Assembly (NCBI GenBank): GCA_013141435.1 | Contig: JABFQZ010000012.1 | Span: 124,001-188,000, forward strand | Length of the DNA: 64,000 nucleotides | Direction of reading: 5' to 3' | From: Ferruginibacter sp. | GTDB lineage: Bacteria > Bacteroidota > Bacteroidia > Chitinophagales > Chitinophagaceae | Part shown: positions 9,477 to 18,900 of the stretch, in pieces | How the letters are laid out: each line of letters begins with the position of its first letter | Position numbering within the stretch: position 1 is the stretch's first letter | Made by a program: the position numbers and the translations under genes | Notes under the pieces: generated by a model | Told to the model about the DNA's origin: nothing | The model's input: only the letters and a program-made list of their open reading frames with translations | Database searches by the model: none

Positions 9477-10193
9477 TTAAAAATTGAGTACATCTTTCAT
9501 ACCAAAAATACCTTTTTTTCCTAAAATATATTCTGCTGCTAATACTGCACCAAATGCAAAGCCTTGCCTATTATGAGCTGTATGAATAATGGTAATATTA
9601 TCAATAACTGAATTGTAAGAAACAATATGAGTGCCAGGTGCTGGATCAATTCTTTTACTAGTAATACTTATTTCGTTGTTGTTATTTTCTTTACTCAATA
9701 CCCATTTATTTTTATCGCTACGCTCAGATATTATTTGCTTAGCAATAGTAATTGCTGTACCACTTGGTGCATCTTTTTTTTGTGTATGATGTATTTCTTC
9801 AATAGCTACATTATATTCTTTTTGTGTAGCCATAAGATGTGCCAATTTTTTATTTATTTCAAAAAAAATATTTACACCTATACTAAAATTACTTGAATGT
9901 AAAAGTGACCCATTTTTAGATTTGCAATAATTTTGTAGCTCTTCTTCATACTCTCCCCAGCCTGTGCTACCACATATTACTGGCACACCAGAGTTTATAC
10001 ATAATTTTAAATTTGCGATAGCACTTTCTGGGTTTGTAAATTCTATAGCTACATCGCATTTTTGTACATTTTCAAGAGTGAAATCTGCAACATTACTTTT
10101 TGATATTTTCAATACAATTTCATGCCCTTTTTGCATTGCAATTTCTTCTATTGCCTTGCCCATTTTGCCATATCCAATTAGTGCAATTTTCAT
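9477..10193 (-). CDS. dapB: 4-hydroxy-tetrahydrodipicolinate reductase
   Basis: NAD(P)H-dependent reductase of the lysine/diaminopimelate pathway, 238 residues. An N-terminal Rossmann fold carries the nucleotide motif GYGKMGKAI at about 7-15, and the family signature HHTQKKDAPSGTA lies near 137-149, with its His and Lys catalytic residues. The protein is slightly shorter than proteobacterial DapB (about 270), as usual in Bacteroidota. It is the last gene of the minus-strand unit parA-parB-DUF5683-dapB, 24 nt after the DUF5683 gene. That order is common in this phylum. Confidence 0.93.
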   Translation of the reverse strand: MKIALIGYGKMGKAIEEIAMQKGHEIVLKISKSNVADFTLENVQKCDVAIEFTNPESAIANLKLCINSGVPVICGSTGWGEYEEELQNYCKSKNGSLLHSSNFSIGVNIFFEINKKLAHLMATQKEYNVAIEEIHHTQKKDAPSGTAITIAKQIISERSDKNKWVLSKENNNNEISITSKRIDPAPGTHIVSYNSVIDNITIIHTAHNRQGFAFGAVLAAEYILGKKGIFGMKDVLNF

Positions 10194-10217
10194 TTATAAT
10201 ATTTTTGCTATGTATTA

Positions 10218-10829
10218 TTATTTTCGCTTTCCAATATTTAAAACTAAACTTAGCCCTTTTGTATTTGCTAATTCGCTATAACCTGCTTTAATTTTAAGGC
10301 TCAAATTATCATTTACATCAAATGTTTTAAGGTTAGCATCTACAGCAGCATCGGCTACATTTAGTCCCCAAAATAGTATAAAAAACAAAACAGAATAATC
10401 TTGGTTTTGCCTTACTTGCCTACTAAAAACTCTAATTCTTTCGGGGTTGTTTATTACTTGGTTGTATGGCGATTTTATTAAATAATCGTTTGCTGGGTTG
10501 CCATCGGTAGCATTGTTATAAGCCGCTCTCGATTCTTTGTACTGTTTATTATTTCTAAAAAACAAATATGCAGGAATTCCTATACCAGCGTACACTATAG
10601 GTATTTTCCATATCTTTTTATTAGTGTATTGACCCCAACCTGGCAGCATTGCCGAACGTTTTATGGCAATATTAGGATTGTACTTTCTTAATGCAGCAGT
10701 GTCTATATATTTAGAAAAATTAGTTGGCGTAATTGTTACTATGGAATCTTTTTCTACAATAACTTTTTTTTGGGCAATTACAAAAAAACTGTTTAAAATT
10801 ACAATACAAAAACAAAAAAAATATTTCAT
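10218..10829 (-). CDS. DUF5683-type exported protein
   Basis: A 203-residue protein with a signal peptide of about 19 residues (ending VIAQ), a central 'MLPGWGQYTNKKIWKIP' segment followed by a hydrophobic stretch, and a second hydrophobic segment near residue 155 ('DYSVLFFILFWGLNVADAAVDA'). The PGWGQ(Y/F)xN sequence followed by a hydrophobic segment is characteristic of the DUF5683 family, which sits between parB and dapB in many Bacteroidota. Function unknown; probably envelope-located. Its start overlaps the parB stop by one base (TAATG), so translation is coupled. Confidence 0.8.
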   Translation of the reverse strand: MKYFFCFCIVILNSFFVIAQKKVIVEKDSIVTITPTNFSKYIDTAALRKYNPNIAIKRSAMLPGWGQYTNKKIWKIPIVYAGIGIPAYLFFRNNKQYKESRAAYNNATDGNPANDYLIKSPYNQVINNPERIRVFSRQVRQNQDYSVLFFILFWGLNVADAAVDANLKTFDVNDNLSLKIKAGYSELANTKGLSLVLNIGKRK

Positions 10830-11743
10830 TAGCTTACATTAATCTTCAACTTATCTAGCAGCCCATTTAATTCGTCTAACGAATAATAATCGAAAGTAAT
10901 GCTGCCGTTTCCTTTTTTGCTATGGTTTAAAATTACTTTTGTGCCAAAGCTAGATGCTAAATTATCTTCTATTTTCTTAAATGCTGGCGGTAAGCCCGTT
11001 TTTACAGAAGTTTTAACAATACCTGAGCCTGTGTACATTTTACGAACCAAATCTTCGGTTTGTCGTACCGATAATTGTTTGTTTTTTATTTCTGAAAAAA
11101 TAAATAATTGCTTATCTACTGCATCTACATTTATAAGTGCCCTTGCATGCCCCATGCTTATAATATTGTTGCGTACTGCTATTTGTATATCGGGTGGCAA
11201 TTTTAGCAAGCGTATATAATTGGTAACAGTGCTACGTTCTTTGCCCATACGCTCTGCTACTTTTTCTTGCGTATAATCTAAGTCTTCCATTAATCGCTTA
11301 TACGATAATGCAATTTCTATTGCATTTAAGTTTTCTCTTTGTAAATTTTCTAGTAATGCTAGTTCTAAAAGTTGGTCGGCATTGGCTTCTCTGATGTAAA
11401 CAGGTACATCTTTTAAACCTGCTATTTTAGATGCTCTATATCTTCTTTCGCCAGCTATTAATCGGTATTTACCCCCAGGTATTGCCGATACTGTAAGTGG
11501 CTGAATGATATTGTGCATTTTTATTGATGCAGCTAATTCGCTCAATGCTGTTTCGTCAAAATCTTTTCTGGGTTGATTTGGGTTTACTTCAATTTCATCT
11601 AAAGAAACTCTTTGTACACCTATTTTTTTTTCGGCTACTTCGTTCTTTAAATTGCCAGCTGTGTTTTTTAAATCTACATCTATATTTTGCAAAAGGCTTC
11701 TTATTCCTTTACCTAGGGCATCGTTTTTTTTAGATAAACTCAT
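10829..11743 (-). CDS. parB: Chromosome partitioning protein ParB
   Basis: 304-residue CTP-dependent DNA clamp that binds parS and works with ParA in chromosome segregation. The N-terminal ParB/Srx domain has NPNQPRKDF near 56, GERRYRASKIAGL (CTP-binding box) near 117 and LLENLQRENLNAIE near 150. A helix-turn-helix follows (TQEKVAERMGKERSTVTNYI at about 175-194), then a C-terminal dimerisation segment. The gene is 18 nt downstream of parA. No parS-like palindrome was seen in the window, although these usually cluster near the origin, so the origin may lie outside. Confidence 0.95.
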   Translation of the reverse strand: MSLSKKNDALGKGIRSLLQNIDVDLKNTAGNLKNEVAEKKIGVQRVSLDEIEVNPNQPRKDFDETALSELAASIKMHNIIQPLTVSAIPGGKYRLIAGERRYRASKIAGLKDVPVYIREANADQLLELALLENLQRENLNAIEIALSYKRLMEDLDYTQEKVAERMGKERSTVTNYIRLLKLPPDIQIAVRNNIISMGHARALINVDAVDKQLFIFSEIKNKQLSVRQTEDLVRKMYTGSGIVKTSVKTGLPPAFKKIEDNLASSFGTKVILNHSKKGNGSITFDYYSLDELNGLLDKLKINVS

Positions 11744-11761
11744 ATAATTTTAATGTGGTAT

Positions 11762-12562
11762 TTAATTAATTTCTTTTGCTGCGTTTGTTATTTTGGTTAA
11801 ATTATTTTTTTGTAAAATTTCTTTGGCAAGGTTTAAATAATTTATAGCTCCTTTGCTATCGGCATCGTACAAAATTGCAGGCTTGCCAAAACTTGGTGCT
11901 TCGCTTAGTTTTGTATTTCTATGTATAATACTGCTAAAAACCATTTCGTCGAAATGCCTTCGTACTTCGCTTACTACTTGGTTGCAAAGTCGCAAACGCC
12001 CATCGTACATTGTCATTAATATACCTTCTATTTGCAACTCGGTGTTTAGCCTGTTTTGCACAATTTTTACGGTGTTTAATAATTTACCCAATCCTTCTAA
12101 TGCAAAAAATTCTGTTTGTACAGGCACTACCACACTATTGGCGGCTACTAAAGCATTTACAGTAATTAAGCCCAAAGATGGTGAGCAATCAATGATAATA
12201 AAATCGTATTGTTCGTTTACTGTTTCTAAAATATTTTTTAGTATTCCTTCTCTATTTGGGTAGTTTATCATTTCTATTTCGGCACCTACAAGATCTATAT
12301 GTGATGGAATTATGTCTAAAAAAGCCATATCCGATTTTAAAATTACATCGTTTGCCGTAGCTTCATTTACCATACAATCGTACAAGCTTTTTGTAATGTT
12401 TTGTAGGTCGAAACCAAAGCCAGTAGTGCTATTTGCCTGTGGGTCGGCATCTACCAATAGAGTTTTATATTCTAAAATTGCTAAACTGGCAGCAAGGTTT
12501 ATTGCTGTGGTGGTTTTGCCTACGCCTCCTTTTTGGTTTGCTATTCCTATTATTCTTGCCAT
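11762..12562 (-). CDS. parA: Chromosome partitioning ATPase ParA/Soj
   Basis: 266-residue ParA-type ATPase that binds DNA non-specifically and drives ParB-parS segregation. The deviant Walker A motif [16 protein letters not shown] is at about 9-24, the Walker A' region [12 protein letters not shown] near 36-47, and Walker [11 protein letters not shown] near 120. No N-terminal HTH extension is present, so this is the chromosomal Soj type and not a plasmid ParA type Ia. It is the first gene of the parA-parB-DUF5683-dapB unit. Repeat family B copy 1 lies about 150 nt upstream. Confidence 0.96.
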   Translation of the reverse strand: MARIIGIANQKGGVGKTTTAINLAASLAILEYKTLLVDADPQANSTTGFGFDLQNITKSLYDCMVNEATANDVILKSDMAFLDIIPSHIDLVGAEIEMINYPNREGILKNILETVNEQYDFIIIDCSPSLGLITVNALVAANSVVVPVQTEFFALEGLGKLLNTVKIVQNRLNTELQIEGILMTMYDGRLRLCNQVVSEVRRHFDEMVFSSIIHRNTKLSEAPSFGKPAILYDADSKGAINYLNLAKEILQKNNLTKITNAAKEIN

Positions 12563-12712
12563 GTAGTTTCCGCTTATTTATTTGTTAATTTGGGAAATTT
12601 GCTTCAAATGTAAATTATTGAAGATATTTTTGCAAACTTCGACAATTTTGGGCAAAAAAAATATAATTGTTGAAAGCTTGTTTTTAATGTTTTTAAATGA
12701 TATGATGGTGAA

Positions 12713-12830
12713 GGGCTGAAGGATAGAAGTGGAAAGCCCGGAATGTAGGTGTAGCGTAGCGAAACCGAAATGAGGACTTGTAACGAATAGCCTTAACCGA
12801 AGCCGAAAAATGTTATGCTGCTTATAGCCC
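12713..12830 (+). repeat. Repeat family B, copy 1
   Basis: An intergenic block sharing with two other places in the window the ordered elements GGATAG(t)AGTGGAAA, AGCGTAGCG and TAACG(a/g)ATAGCC. It also has the side element TTATGCTGC found at copy 2. It lies between parA (divergent) and the flavin reductase gene and is clearly GC-richer than its surroundings. Confidence 0.75.
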
Positions 12831-12844
12831 AATAAAATAAAATT

Positions 12845-13345
12845 ATGATTACAATTATTGCAGGTACTAATAGGAAGGATAGCAACACTAAAAAAGTTGC
12901 AAAAGTATATCATGAAATTTTGAGCAAAAAAAAGATTACTTGCCAATTACTTTCGTTAGATGAGGTAAATGTTTTTGAAAGAAACAACGATTTTGAAATG
13001 ATGGAAAATGCATTTTTAAAAAAAGCCGATATGTTTATTTTTATAGTCCCAGAATATCATGGATCGTACCCCGGCATTTTTAAATTAATGTTGGATAATA
13101 GTGATGCTGCAAATGTATGGACGAATAAAAAGGTATTGCTTACTGGTGTAAGTAGTGGGAGGGCTGGAAACTTGCGTGGGCTCGAACACCTTACTGGTAC
13201 TGCATTGCACCTAAAAATGATTGTACACCCAAATAGATTACCAATTAGTGTTGTACATACATTGGTAAATAGTAATAATAAAATAGATGATAAAAACACT
13301 TTGGCAGTAATTGAAAAACAGCTGGAAGAGTTTTTACTTTTTTAA
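12845..13345 (+). CDS. NADPH-dependent FMN reductase family protein
   Basis: A 166-residue flavodoxin-fold flavoprotein. The FMN phosphate-binding loop AGTNRKDSNTKK is at about 6-17 and the second flavin loop PEYHGSYPG at about 76-84; SSGRAGNLRGLEHL follows near 104. Such proteins reduce FMN, quinones or azo compounds with NAD(P)H; the in vivo substrate is not set by sequence. The gene is 21 nt upstream of the metallophosphoesterase and probably cotranscribed with it. Confidence 0.85.
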   Translation: MITIIAGTNRKDSNTKKVAKVYHEILSKKKITCQLLSLDEVNVFERNNDFEMMENAFLKKADMFIFIVPEYHGSYPGIFKLMLDNSDAANVWTNKKVLLTGVSSGRAGNLRGLEHLTGTALHLKMIVHPNRLPISVVHTLVNSNNKIDDKNTLAVIEKQLEEFLLF

Positions 13346-13366
13346 TACATAATTAATATTTTTTGT

Positions 13367-14617
13367 ATGAAATCTCCTTTGGGTGTATTTATTTTTATAG
13401 GCTTAATGCTTGTGCTTGATTTTTATTTTTTTCAGGCTGTAAAAGTAGTATCACAAAACTTAACTCCAAAAGCAAAAACAATTGTGTATGTAATATATTG
13501 GGGTATAACCATTTTGGCAATAGCAGGCTTTTTGCTATTTGTGTTTAGCGATTATAATTTTTTGGGTAAAAAAATACGCACCTATCTTTTTGCTTTAATT
13601 ATTGGTTTGTTTTTTGCAAAATTGGTAGCATTGGTTTTCTTTTTGGTAGATGATTTGCGTAGAAGTATCCAATGGCTTGCAGGTAAATTGCTTTTTAATA
13701 ATACCGAAATTGATACTATGGGCGATAATGGTATAAGTCGTTCGGTTTTTTTAAGTTGGCTTGGTATTACAGCTGGAGGTACTCTTTTTGGCACTTTTAT
13801 AAATGGGTTTTCAAATAAATATAACTATCACATAAAAAGAGTAAAATTAAGTTTTGATAATTTACCAAAAGCGTTTAAAGGCTTGCGTATAGTACATATA
13901 AGTGATATACATAGCGGTAGCTTAATGGATTTACCTGCAGTACAACATGGTGTAAATATGATATTGAACGAAAAGGCAGATCTAATTTTATTTACTGGCG
14001 ATTTGGTAAATGATAAGGCTACTGAAATGAAAGATTTTATGCCTATTTTTAGCCAATTAAAAGCACCAATGGGTGTTTTTTCTACCTTAGGCAATCATGA
14101 TTATGGCGATTATGTAAAATGGCCTATTGATGGTGTTAGTAAAGAGCAGAATTTAATAAATTTACAAAAAGTACATGCCGATTTGGGTTGGAGGTTGTTG
14201 ATGAACGAACATGTGGCTTTAAAAAAAGATGGAGATGAAATTGCTTTATTAGGTATAGAAAATTGGGGTGCAAAGGCTAGATTTCCTAAATATGGTAAAA
14301 TGAATTTGGCTTACACAGGTACAGAAAAATATGCATTTAAAATACTTATGAGCCACGACCCTAGCCATTGGGATGCAGAAGTAAAACCTAAATACGGAGA
14401 TATAGATTTGATGCTTAGTGGACATACTCATGGTATGCAATTTGGTATAGAAATTCCTGGTTTTAAATGGAGTCCTATACAATATGTATATAAGCAATGG
14501 GGCGGATTGTATGAAGATGTTAAACAAAAATTGTATGTAAATAGGGGTTTTGGGTTTTTAGGTTATCCAGGTAGAGTAGGAGTACTGCCCGAAATAACGG
14601 TAATAGAATTGGTGTAA
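13367..14617 (+). CDS. Membrane-anchored metallophosphoesterase (YaeI-like)
   Basis: A 416-residue protein with three hydrophobic segments in the first 100 residues, followed by a calcineurin-like metallophosphoesterase domain from about residue 155. The metal-ligand motifs appear in order: ISDIHSG (DxH), FTGDLVND (GDxxN), LGNHDYGD (GNHD), MSHDPSHW and SGHTHGMQFG (GHTH). The type resembles YaeI/YkuE, some of which act on UDP-2,3-diacylglucosamine or similar lipids; the substrate here is inferred only. The catalytic domain is probably next to the inner membrane. It follows the flavin reductase gene. Confidence 0.88.
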   Translation: MKSPLGVFIFIGLMLVLDFYFFQAVKVVSQNLTPKAKTIVYVIYWGITILAIAGFLLFVFSDYNFLGKKIRTYLFALIIGLFFAKLVALVFFLVDDLRRSIQWLAGKLLFNNTEIDTMGDNGISRSVFLSWLGITAGGTLFGTFINGFSNKYNYHIKRVKLSFDNLPKAFKGLRIVHISDIHSGSLMDLPAVQHGVNMILNEKADLILFTGDLVNDKATEMKDFMPIFSQLKAPMGVFSTLGNHDYGDYVKWPIDGVSKEQNLINLQKVHADLGWRLLMNEHVALKKDGDEIALLGIENWGAKARFPKYGKMNLAYTGTEKYAFKILMSHDPSHWDAEVKPKYGDIDLMLSGHTHGMQFGIEIPGFKWSPIQYVYKQWGGLYEDVKQKLYVNRGFGFLGYPGRVGVLPEITVIELV

Positions 14618-14697
14618 AATTTTGCGTAAATATTTTTAACGAAGTTTAATTTTAGGAAATGTATTTCTATTAAATTGCAAAATATAATTAAGGCAAA

Positions 14698-15633
14698 ATG
14701 CAAAAAAAAATATCCGTATTGCTTCCTGTGTTTAATGAGCAAAATAATGTAGATGCCATTTATTTAGCAGTAAAAAATATTTTTGTTCAGTTTTCTGAAT
14801 ATTTGTACGAAATTATATTTATTGATGATGGAAGTACAGACTTAACATTGCCAAATATTATAAAAATTGCAGCCGCAGACAATTCTGTTTTGTATATAAG
14901 TTTTTCTAGAAATTTTGGGAAAGATAATGCACTTTGCGCAGGCTTAAGAAAAAGCACTGGCAATGCTGTAATAACTATGGATGCCGACTTGCAGCATGCT
15001 CCAAATCTAATAACTGAATTAATTCATAAATGGGAGAGTGGTTACGAAGTTGTATATTATTTTAGAAAAAATAAAAATAAACATGCAAGTACTTTGTCTG
15101 GTTTTTTTTCTACAACTTTTTACAAAACTTTAAATGCTTTATCCGATGTGAAATTAGAAAACGGTATTTCTGATTTTAGAATTTTAGATAAAAAAGTTGT
15201 TGATTGCTTAGCAAACCTACCAGAAGATACTTTATTTTTTAGAGGACTTATAAAATGGGCTGGGTTTAAGCAGCTAGGTTTACCTTACAACCCTAGTGAA
15301 AGAAACCATGGCAAATCTACCTATAAAACTAGTATGCTTTTTAAACTTGCTATACAAAGCATTACTTCTTTTAGCACAAAACCACTTACAATAGCTATTT
15401 ATTTGGGCTTTGTTTTTTCGACTTTATCAATTTTATATATTCCCTATATAATTTATAGTAAAATAAATGGTTTTGCTATTTCTGGTTGGGCATCTATTAT
15501 TGCTACAATTGTATTTTTTGGAGGTTTAAATTTAATGATATTGGGTATTGTAGGGCTTTACCTTGGCAAAACATTTATGCAAGGCAAAGGAAGGCCACAG
15601 TATATTGTAAGCCAAACAAATATTGAAAGTTGA
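14698..15633 (+). CDS. Glycosyltransferase family 2, DPM1/GtrB-like
   Basis: A 311-residue enzyme expected to move a sugar from a nucleotide donor to undecaprenyl or dolichyl-like phosphate. The GT-A domain shows LLPVFNEQNNV near 7-17, FIDDGSTD near 41-48 and the metal-binding MDADLQH near 94-100, then the conserved 'GKSTYKTSML' segment near 205. Two C-terminal membrane spans (about 230-252 and 262-290) match the bactoprenol glucosyltransferase GtrB architecture. Its stop overlaps the next gene's start (TGATG), and a polysaccharide deacetylase follows, so the trio probably serves cell-surface glycan or glycolipid synthesis. Confidence 0.85.
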   Translation: MQKKISVLLPVFNEQNNVDAIYLAVKNIFVQFSEYLYEIIFIDDGSTDLTLPNIIKIAAADNSVLYISFSRNFGKDNALCAGLRKSTGNAVITMDADLQHAPNLITELIHKWESGYEVVYYFRKNKNKHASTLSGFFSTTFYKTLNALSDVKLENGISDFRILDKKVVDCLANLPEDTLFFRGLIKWAGFKQLGLPYNPSERNHGKSTYKTSMLFKLAIQSITSFSTKPLTIAIYLGFVFSTLSILYIPYIIYSKINGFAISGWASIIATIVFFGGLNLMILGIVGLYLGKTFMQGKGRPQYIVSQTNIES

Positions 15634-16835
15634 TGCAAAAAGTAAAACAATATTTGCTCAAAGCTGATTTTTTAAAAGATTATAAGTTGGCAATATTATT
15701 GTGGTTTGGTTTAGTAATTCTAGCAATTTTGCTTACAATTTTGCACAATTCTGGCAACAATAATTTTTTAATATTTCGCCAAGTTTATTTTCATACAACA
15801 GCGTTTAAAAACTTATATACACAATATCCGTTAGAGTATGGCGATGTAAATTTATATGGTCCAATTTTTAGCATAGTAATAGCACCATTTGCACTTTTTT
15901 CAATATTTTGGGGCTCATTTTTTTGGCTTCTGTTTTTGGCTTCAGTATTGTTTTATGCAATAATGCAACTGCCAATAAATAAAAATATAAAAATTGCAAT
16001 AATTATTTTAAATGCTTTAGAGATGATGAATGTGGCATCATATTACCAAAGCAATGCATTTATTGCAGCATGTATTTTATTGGGGTTTGTGTATATAAAT
16101 AAGGGTAAAGATTTTTGGGCGTTATTTTTTATATTACTTGCCACTTTTATAAAAATATATGGCATTGTTGGTTTGGCTTTTTTCTTTTTTAGTAAAAATA
16201 AGGCAAAGTTTGTTTTGTATTTTATATTTTGGTCGGCAGTTTTTTTTGTGTTGCCAATGGCAATTTCTAGCTATTCTTTTATAATACAATGCTATAAAGA
16301 TTGGCTTGCAGCACTTACTGCAAAATCTATACACAACACCGATTTAAATAACACAAATAATTTTCAAAATATTAGTGTTATGGGAATGGCTCAGCGTATT
16401 TTTTCTTTTGCTGATGGCAATAATATTTTTATTTATTTGTCGGCAATTTTTTTATTTAGCACACAATATTTACAAATAAAATATTATAGCGATATACGAT
16501 ATAGGCTTTATTTACTTTGTAGTGTTTTACTTTTTGTGGTTATTTTTAGTACAGGTTCCGAGTCTTCTACCTATATCATTGCTTTTCCGGCAATATGTTT
16601 GTGGTATTATTTGCAACCAAATACAAAGGTTGCAAACATATTTTTTGCTTTTGCTTTTATTATTACATCGCTTGCAGGTACCGATTTAGTTACACCTTAT
16701 GTAAGAGAGCATTTTATAAGAGCTTATGCTTTAAAAGCTTTGCCAGCATTTATAACTTGGCTTATAATTTGTTGGCAAATAAATACAAAACAATTTTTAA
16801 AAGTTAATTTGCAAAAAACTGAATTTTCAAAATGA
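15633..16835 (+). CDS. Polytopic glycosyltransferase, GT87 (DUF2029)-like
   Basis: A 400-residue integral membrane protein with roughly nine or ten hydrophobic helices. The periplasmic loop 'YPLEYGDVNLYGPIFSIVIAPF' after the first helix resembles the DxY..P.F.....PF pattern of GT87/DUF2029 mannosyltransferases that use polyprenyl-phosphate sugars. The preceding GT2 enzyme makes that kind of donor, so the pairing makes biochemical sense. The track begins with a TTG one codon earlier; the ATG at 15633, overlapping the upstream stop as TGATG, is preferred. The 3' end overlaps the deacetylase start as ATGA. Sugar and acceptor unknown. Confidence 0.7.
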   Translation: MQKVKQYLLKADFLKDYKLAILLWFGLVILAILLTILHNSGNNNFLIFRQVYFHTTAFKNLYTQYPLEYGDVNLYGPIFSIVIAPFALFSIFWGSFFWLLFLASVLFYAIMQLPINKNIKIAIIILNALEMMNVASYYQSNAFIAACILLGFVYINKGKDFWALFFILLATFIKIYGIVGLAFFFFSKNKAKFVLYFIFWSAVFFVLPMAISSYSFIIQCYKDWLAALTAKSIHNTDLNNTNNFQNISVMGMAQRIFSFADGNNIFIYLSAIFLFSTQYLQIKYYSDIRYRLYLLCSVLLFVVIFSTGSESSTYIIAFPAICLWYYLQPNTKVANIFFAFAFIITSLAGTDLVTPYVREHFIRAYALKALPAFITWLIICWQINTKQFLKVNLQKTEFSK

Positions 16836-17620
16836 AAAAATCAAACAGCATACTTTTAACTTTTGATGTAGAAGAATTTGATTTGCCTACAGAATACAAT
16901 ATAGCAATTTCGGAAACTGAGCAAATGGAAATTGGGAAATTAGGCACTGACGAAATTTCAAAAATAATTACAGCACAAAATATAACAACAACATTATTTA
17001 CCACTGCAAATTTTGCAAAGCACTTTCCCTCCACTATAAAACTATTGGCACAAAAAAATGAAATAGCTTCTCATGCATTTTATCACTCTACTTTTAAAAA
17101 CGAAGATTTATTGCAATCAAAAATAGAGTTAGAAAAAATAACAGAAAAACCTATTTACGGTCTAAGAATGCCAAGGTTTAAAAAAATAGATTTACAATTG
17201 GTTAAAAATGCAGGTTATACATACGATTCTTCCATTAATCCTACATATATGCCAGGTCGCTATAATAATTTAAAAATAAGTAGAACAATTTTTGCTCAAA
17301 ATAATTTTGTTATTGTACCCACATCTGTAACACCAATTTGTAGGTTTCCACTTTTTTGGATGGCTTTTAAAAATATACCTTACGCTGTTTATAAAAAAAT
17401 GGCATTAAAAACATTAAAAAAAGATGGATATTTGTCATTATATTTTCACCCATGGGAGTTTACCGATATTAGTAAATTTAAACTGCCGTTTTATTTAAAA
17501 AAATACAGCGGTAATAAGCTATCCGATAATTTGTCACAACTAATTACCGATTTAAAAAACGAAGCCGAGTTTAAAACTATTTCCAATTTTTTAGCTGATT
17601 ACCCTACATTTCCTCAATAA
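16832..17620 (+). CDS. Polysaccharide deacetylase (NodB homology)
   Basis: A 262-residue carbohydrate esterase family 4-like protein. TFDVEEFD (metal and base Asp) occurs at about 10-17, SHAFYHS (metal His pair) at about 76-82, LRMPRF near 110 in the place of the usual RxPxG/F motif, and FHPWEF near 202. The TFDVE and HPWE pattern is closest to the deacetylases of exopolysaccharide loci. No signal peptide is evident, so it may act in the cytoplasm or at the membrane. ATGA overlap with the GT87-like gene shows translational coupling. Its 3' end overlaps that of the convergent threonine aldolase by 17 nt. Confidence 0.83.
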   Translation: MKKSNSILLTFDVEEFDLPTEYNIAISETEQMEIGKLGTDEISKIITAQNITTTLFTTANFAKHFPSTIKLLAQKNEIASHAFYHSTFKNEDLLQSKIELEKITEKPIYGLRMPRFKKIDLQLVKNAGYTYDSSINPTYMPGRYNNLKISRTIFAQNNFVIVPTSVTPICRFPLFWMAFKNIPYAVYKKMALKTLKKDGYLSLYFHPWEFTDISKFKLPFYLKKYSGNKLSDNLSQLITDLKNEAEFKTISNFLADYPTFPQ

Positions 17621-18620
17621 CATAAAGTACATACTTAATCATATCCTCACTCACATCTAAATGTGTAACCATACGTACAATCGTAGCCGACATAGCCATA
17701 CACAAAATACCTTTAGTTTTCATAAAATCGCAAAAACTTTGAGCAGTATATTTTCCCGATATTTCAAAAATAACAATATTAGTTTCTACAGGCATCATTT
17801 TACCCACAAAGCTTTTCCTAAGCAAATTTTCGGCCAATTGTTTGGCATGAAAGTGGTCTATTGCTAATCTATCAATATTATTATGTAAAGCATACAAGCC
17901 AGCAGCAGCAATATATCCAGCTTGGCGCATACCGCCACCAAAAACTTTTCTTATACGCCTTGCTTTTTTTATAAAAGCAGCATTACCTAATAATATGCTA
18001 CCCACAGGCGCACCAAGCCCTTTGCTAAGACATATCGAAATACTATCAAAAATATTACCATATTGCAATGCAGTTTGTCCAGTAGCAACCAAAGCATTAA
18101 ATAACCTTGCACCATCTAAATGCAATTTTAAACCATGCACCTCACAAACTTTTTTTATTCCCACTATTTCATCAAAATCGTAACAACTACCACCACCACG
18201 GTTGCCGGTATTTTCCAAACAAACCAATGCAGTATTTGCCTTGTGCACATCTTCCATATTTATTGCAGCCTCTACATCATTAGCCACCAATAAACCCCTT
18301 ACACCATTTATTGCTTTTACTTGTGCACCACTATTAAAAGCAATACCACCACCTTCGTAAATATATACATGGCTCAAAACATCACAAATAACCTCATCTC
18401 CAGGTTGAGTATGGCATTTTATAGCTATCTGGTTAGTCATCGTACCACTAGGGCAAAAAATAGCAGCCTCCATATTAAAAAGTTCGGCACAATATCTTTC
18501 TAATTCATTTACAGTAGGATCTTCTCCAAAAACATCATCACCTACTTGTGCATGGTACATGGCTTGCAGCATGGCTGCATTTGGCTTTGTAAACGTATCC
18601 GATCGTAAATCTATAATCAT
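17604..18620 (-). CDS. ltaE: Low-specificity threonine aldolase
   Basis: PLP enzyme that splits L-threonine or L-allo-threonine to glycine and acetaldehyde, 338 residues, fold type I. DLRSDTFTKP at the N-terminus, FGEDPTVNELE near 33, FCPSGTMTNQ near 56, HLDGARLFNA near 167 and the PLP lysine in ICLSKGLGAPVGS near 196-208 (SK-GLGAPVGS) all match the family. Convergent with the deacetylase gene with overlapping 3' ends and no room for a terminator between them. Repeat family B copy 2 lies just upstream of its start. Confidence 0.92.
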   Translation of the reverse strand: MIIDLRSDTFTKPNAAMLQAMYHAQVGDDVFGEDPTVNELERYCAELFNMEAAIFCPSGTMTNQIAIKCHTQPGDEVICDVLSHVYIYEGGGIAFNSGAQVKAINGVRGLLVANDVEAAINMEDVHKANTALVCLENTGNRGGGSCYDFDEIVGIKKVCEVHGLKLHLDGARLFNALVATGQTALQYGNIFDSISICLSKGLGAPVGSILLGNAAFIKKARRIRKVFGGGMRQAGYIAAAGLYALHNNIDRLAIDHFHAKQLAENLLRKSFVGKMMPVETNIVIFEISGKYTAQSFCDFMKTKGILCMAMSATIVRMVTHLDVSEDMIKYVLYVIEEM

Positions 18621-18671
18621 ATTGCAAAAATATACAAGCCAAATTGTATTTTTTATTTTATTTTTTTTGAG

Positions 18672-18780
18672 GGGCTTTTTGCTTCATAAATTATGGCAGC
18701 AGTTGCTCTGGCTATTCGTTACAACCTACGCTACGCTTCGGTTTTCACTACTATCCAGCAGCCCATCAGCAGCATAACTT
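18672..18780 (-). repeat. Repeat family B, copy 2 (inverted)
   Basis: In reverse complement this reads TTATGCTGC, GGATAGTAGTG, AAGCGTAGCG, TTGTAACGAATAGCC, matching copies 1 and 3 in order and spacing. It contains short GCAGCA runs at both flanks that are less well shared. Confidence 0.75.
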
Positions 18781-18900
18781 TTATCATCATTTATTAATTT
18801 TGTATAAAAGTTTAAAAAATATTTTACACTTTTATACTTTTAGCATGATTATTGTATAGGAGTATTTGCCCAACCTACAAAACATTTTATGTATTATTTT

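Noticed and set aside
12578-12946. 122-residue minus-strand ORF
   Set aside because: It runs through repeat family B copy 1 and into the flavin reductase gene in antisense; the composition is repeat-derived.
18559-18777. 72-residue plus-strand ORF
   Set aside because: Overlaps the ltaE start in antisense and translates repeat family B copy 2.
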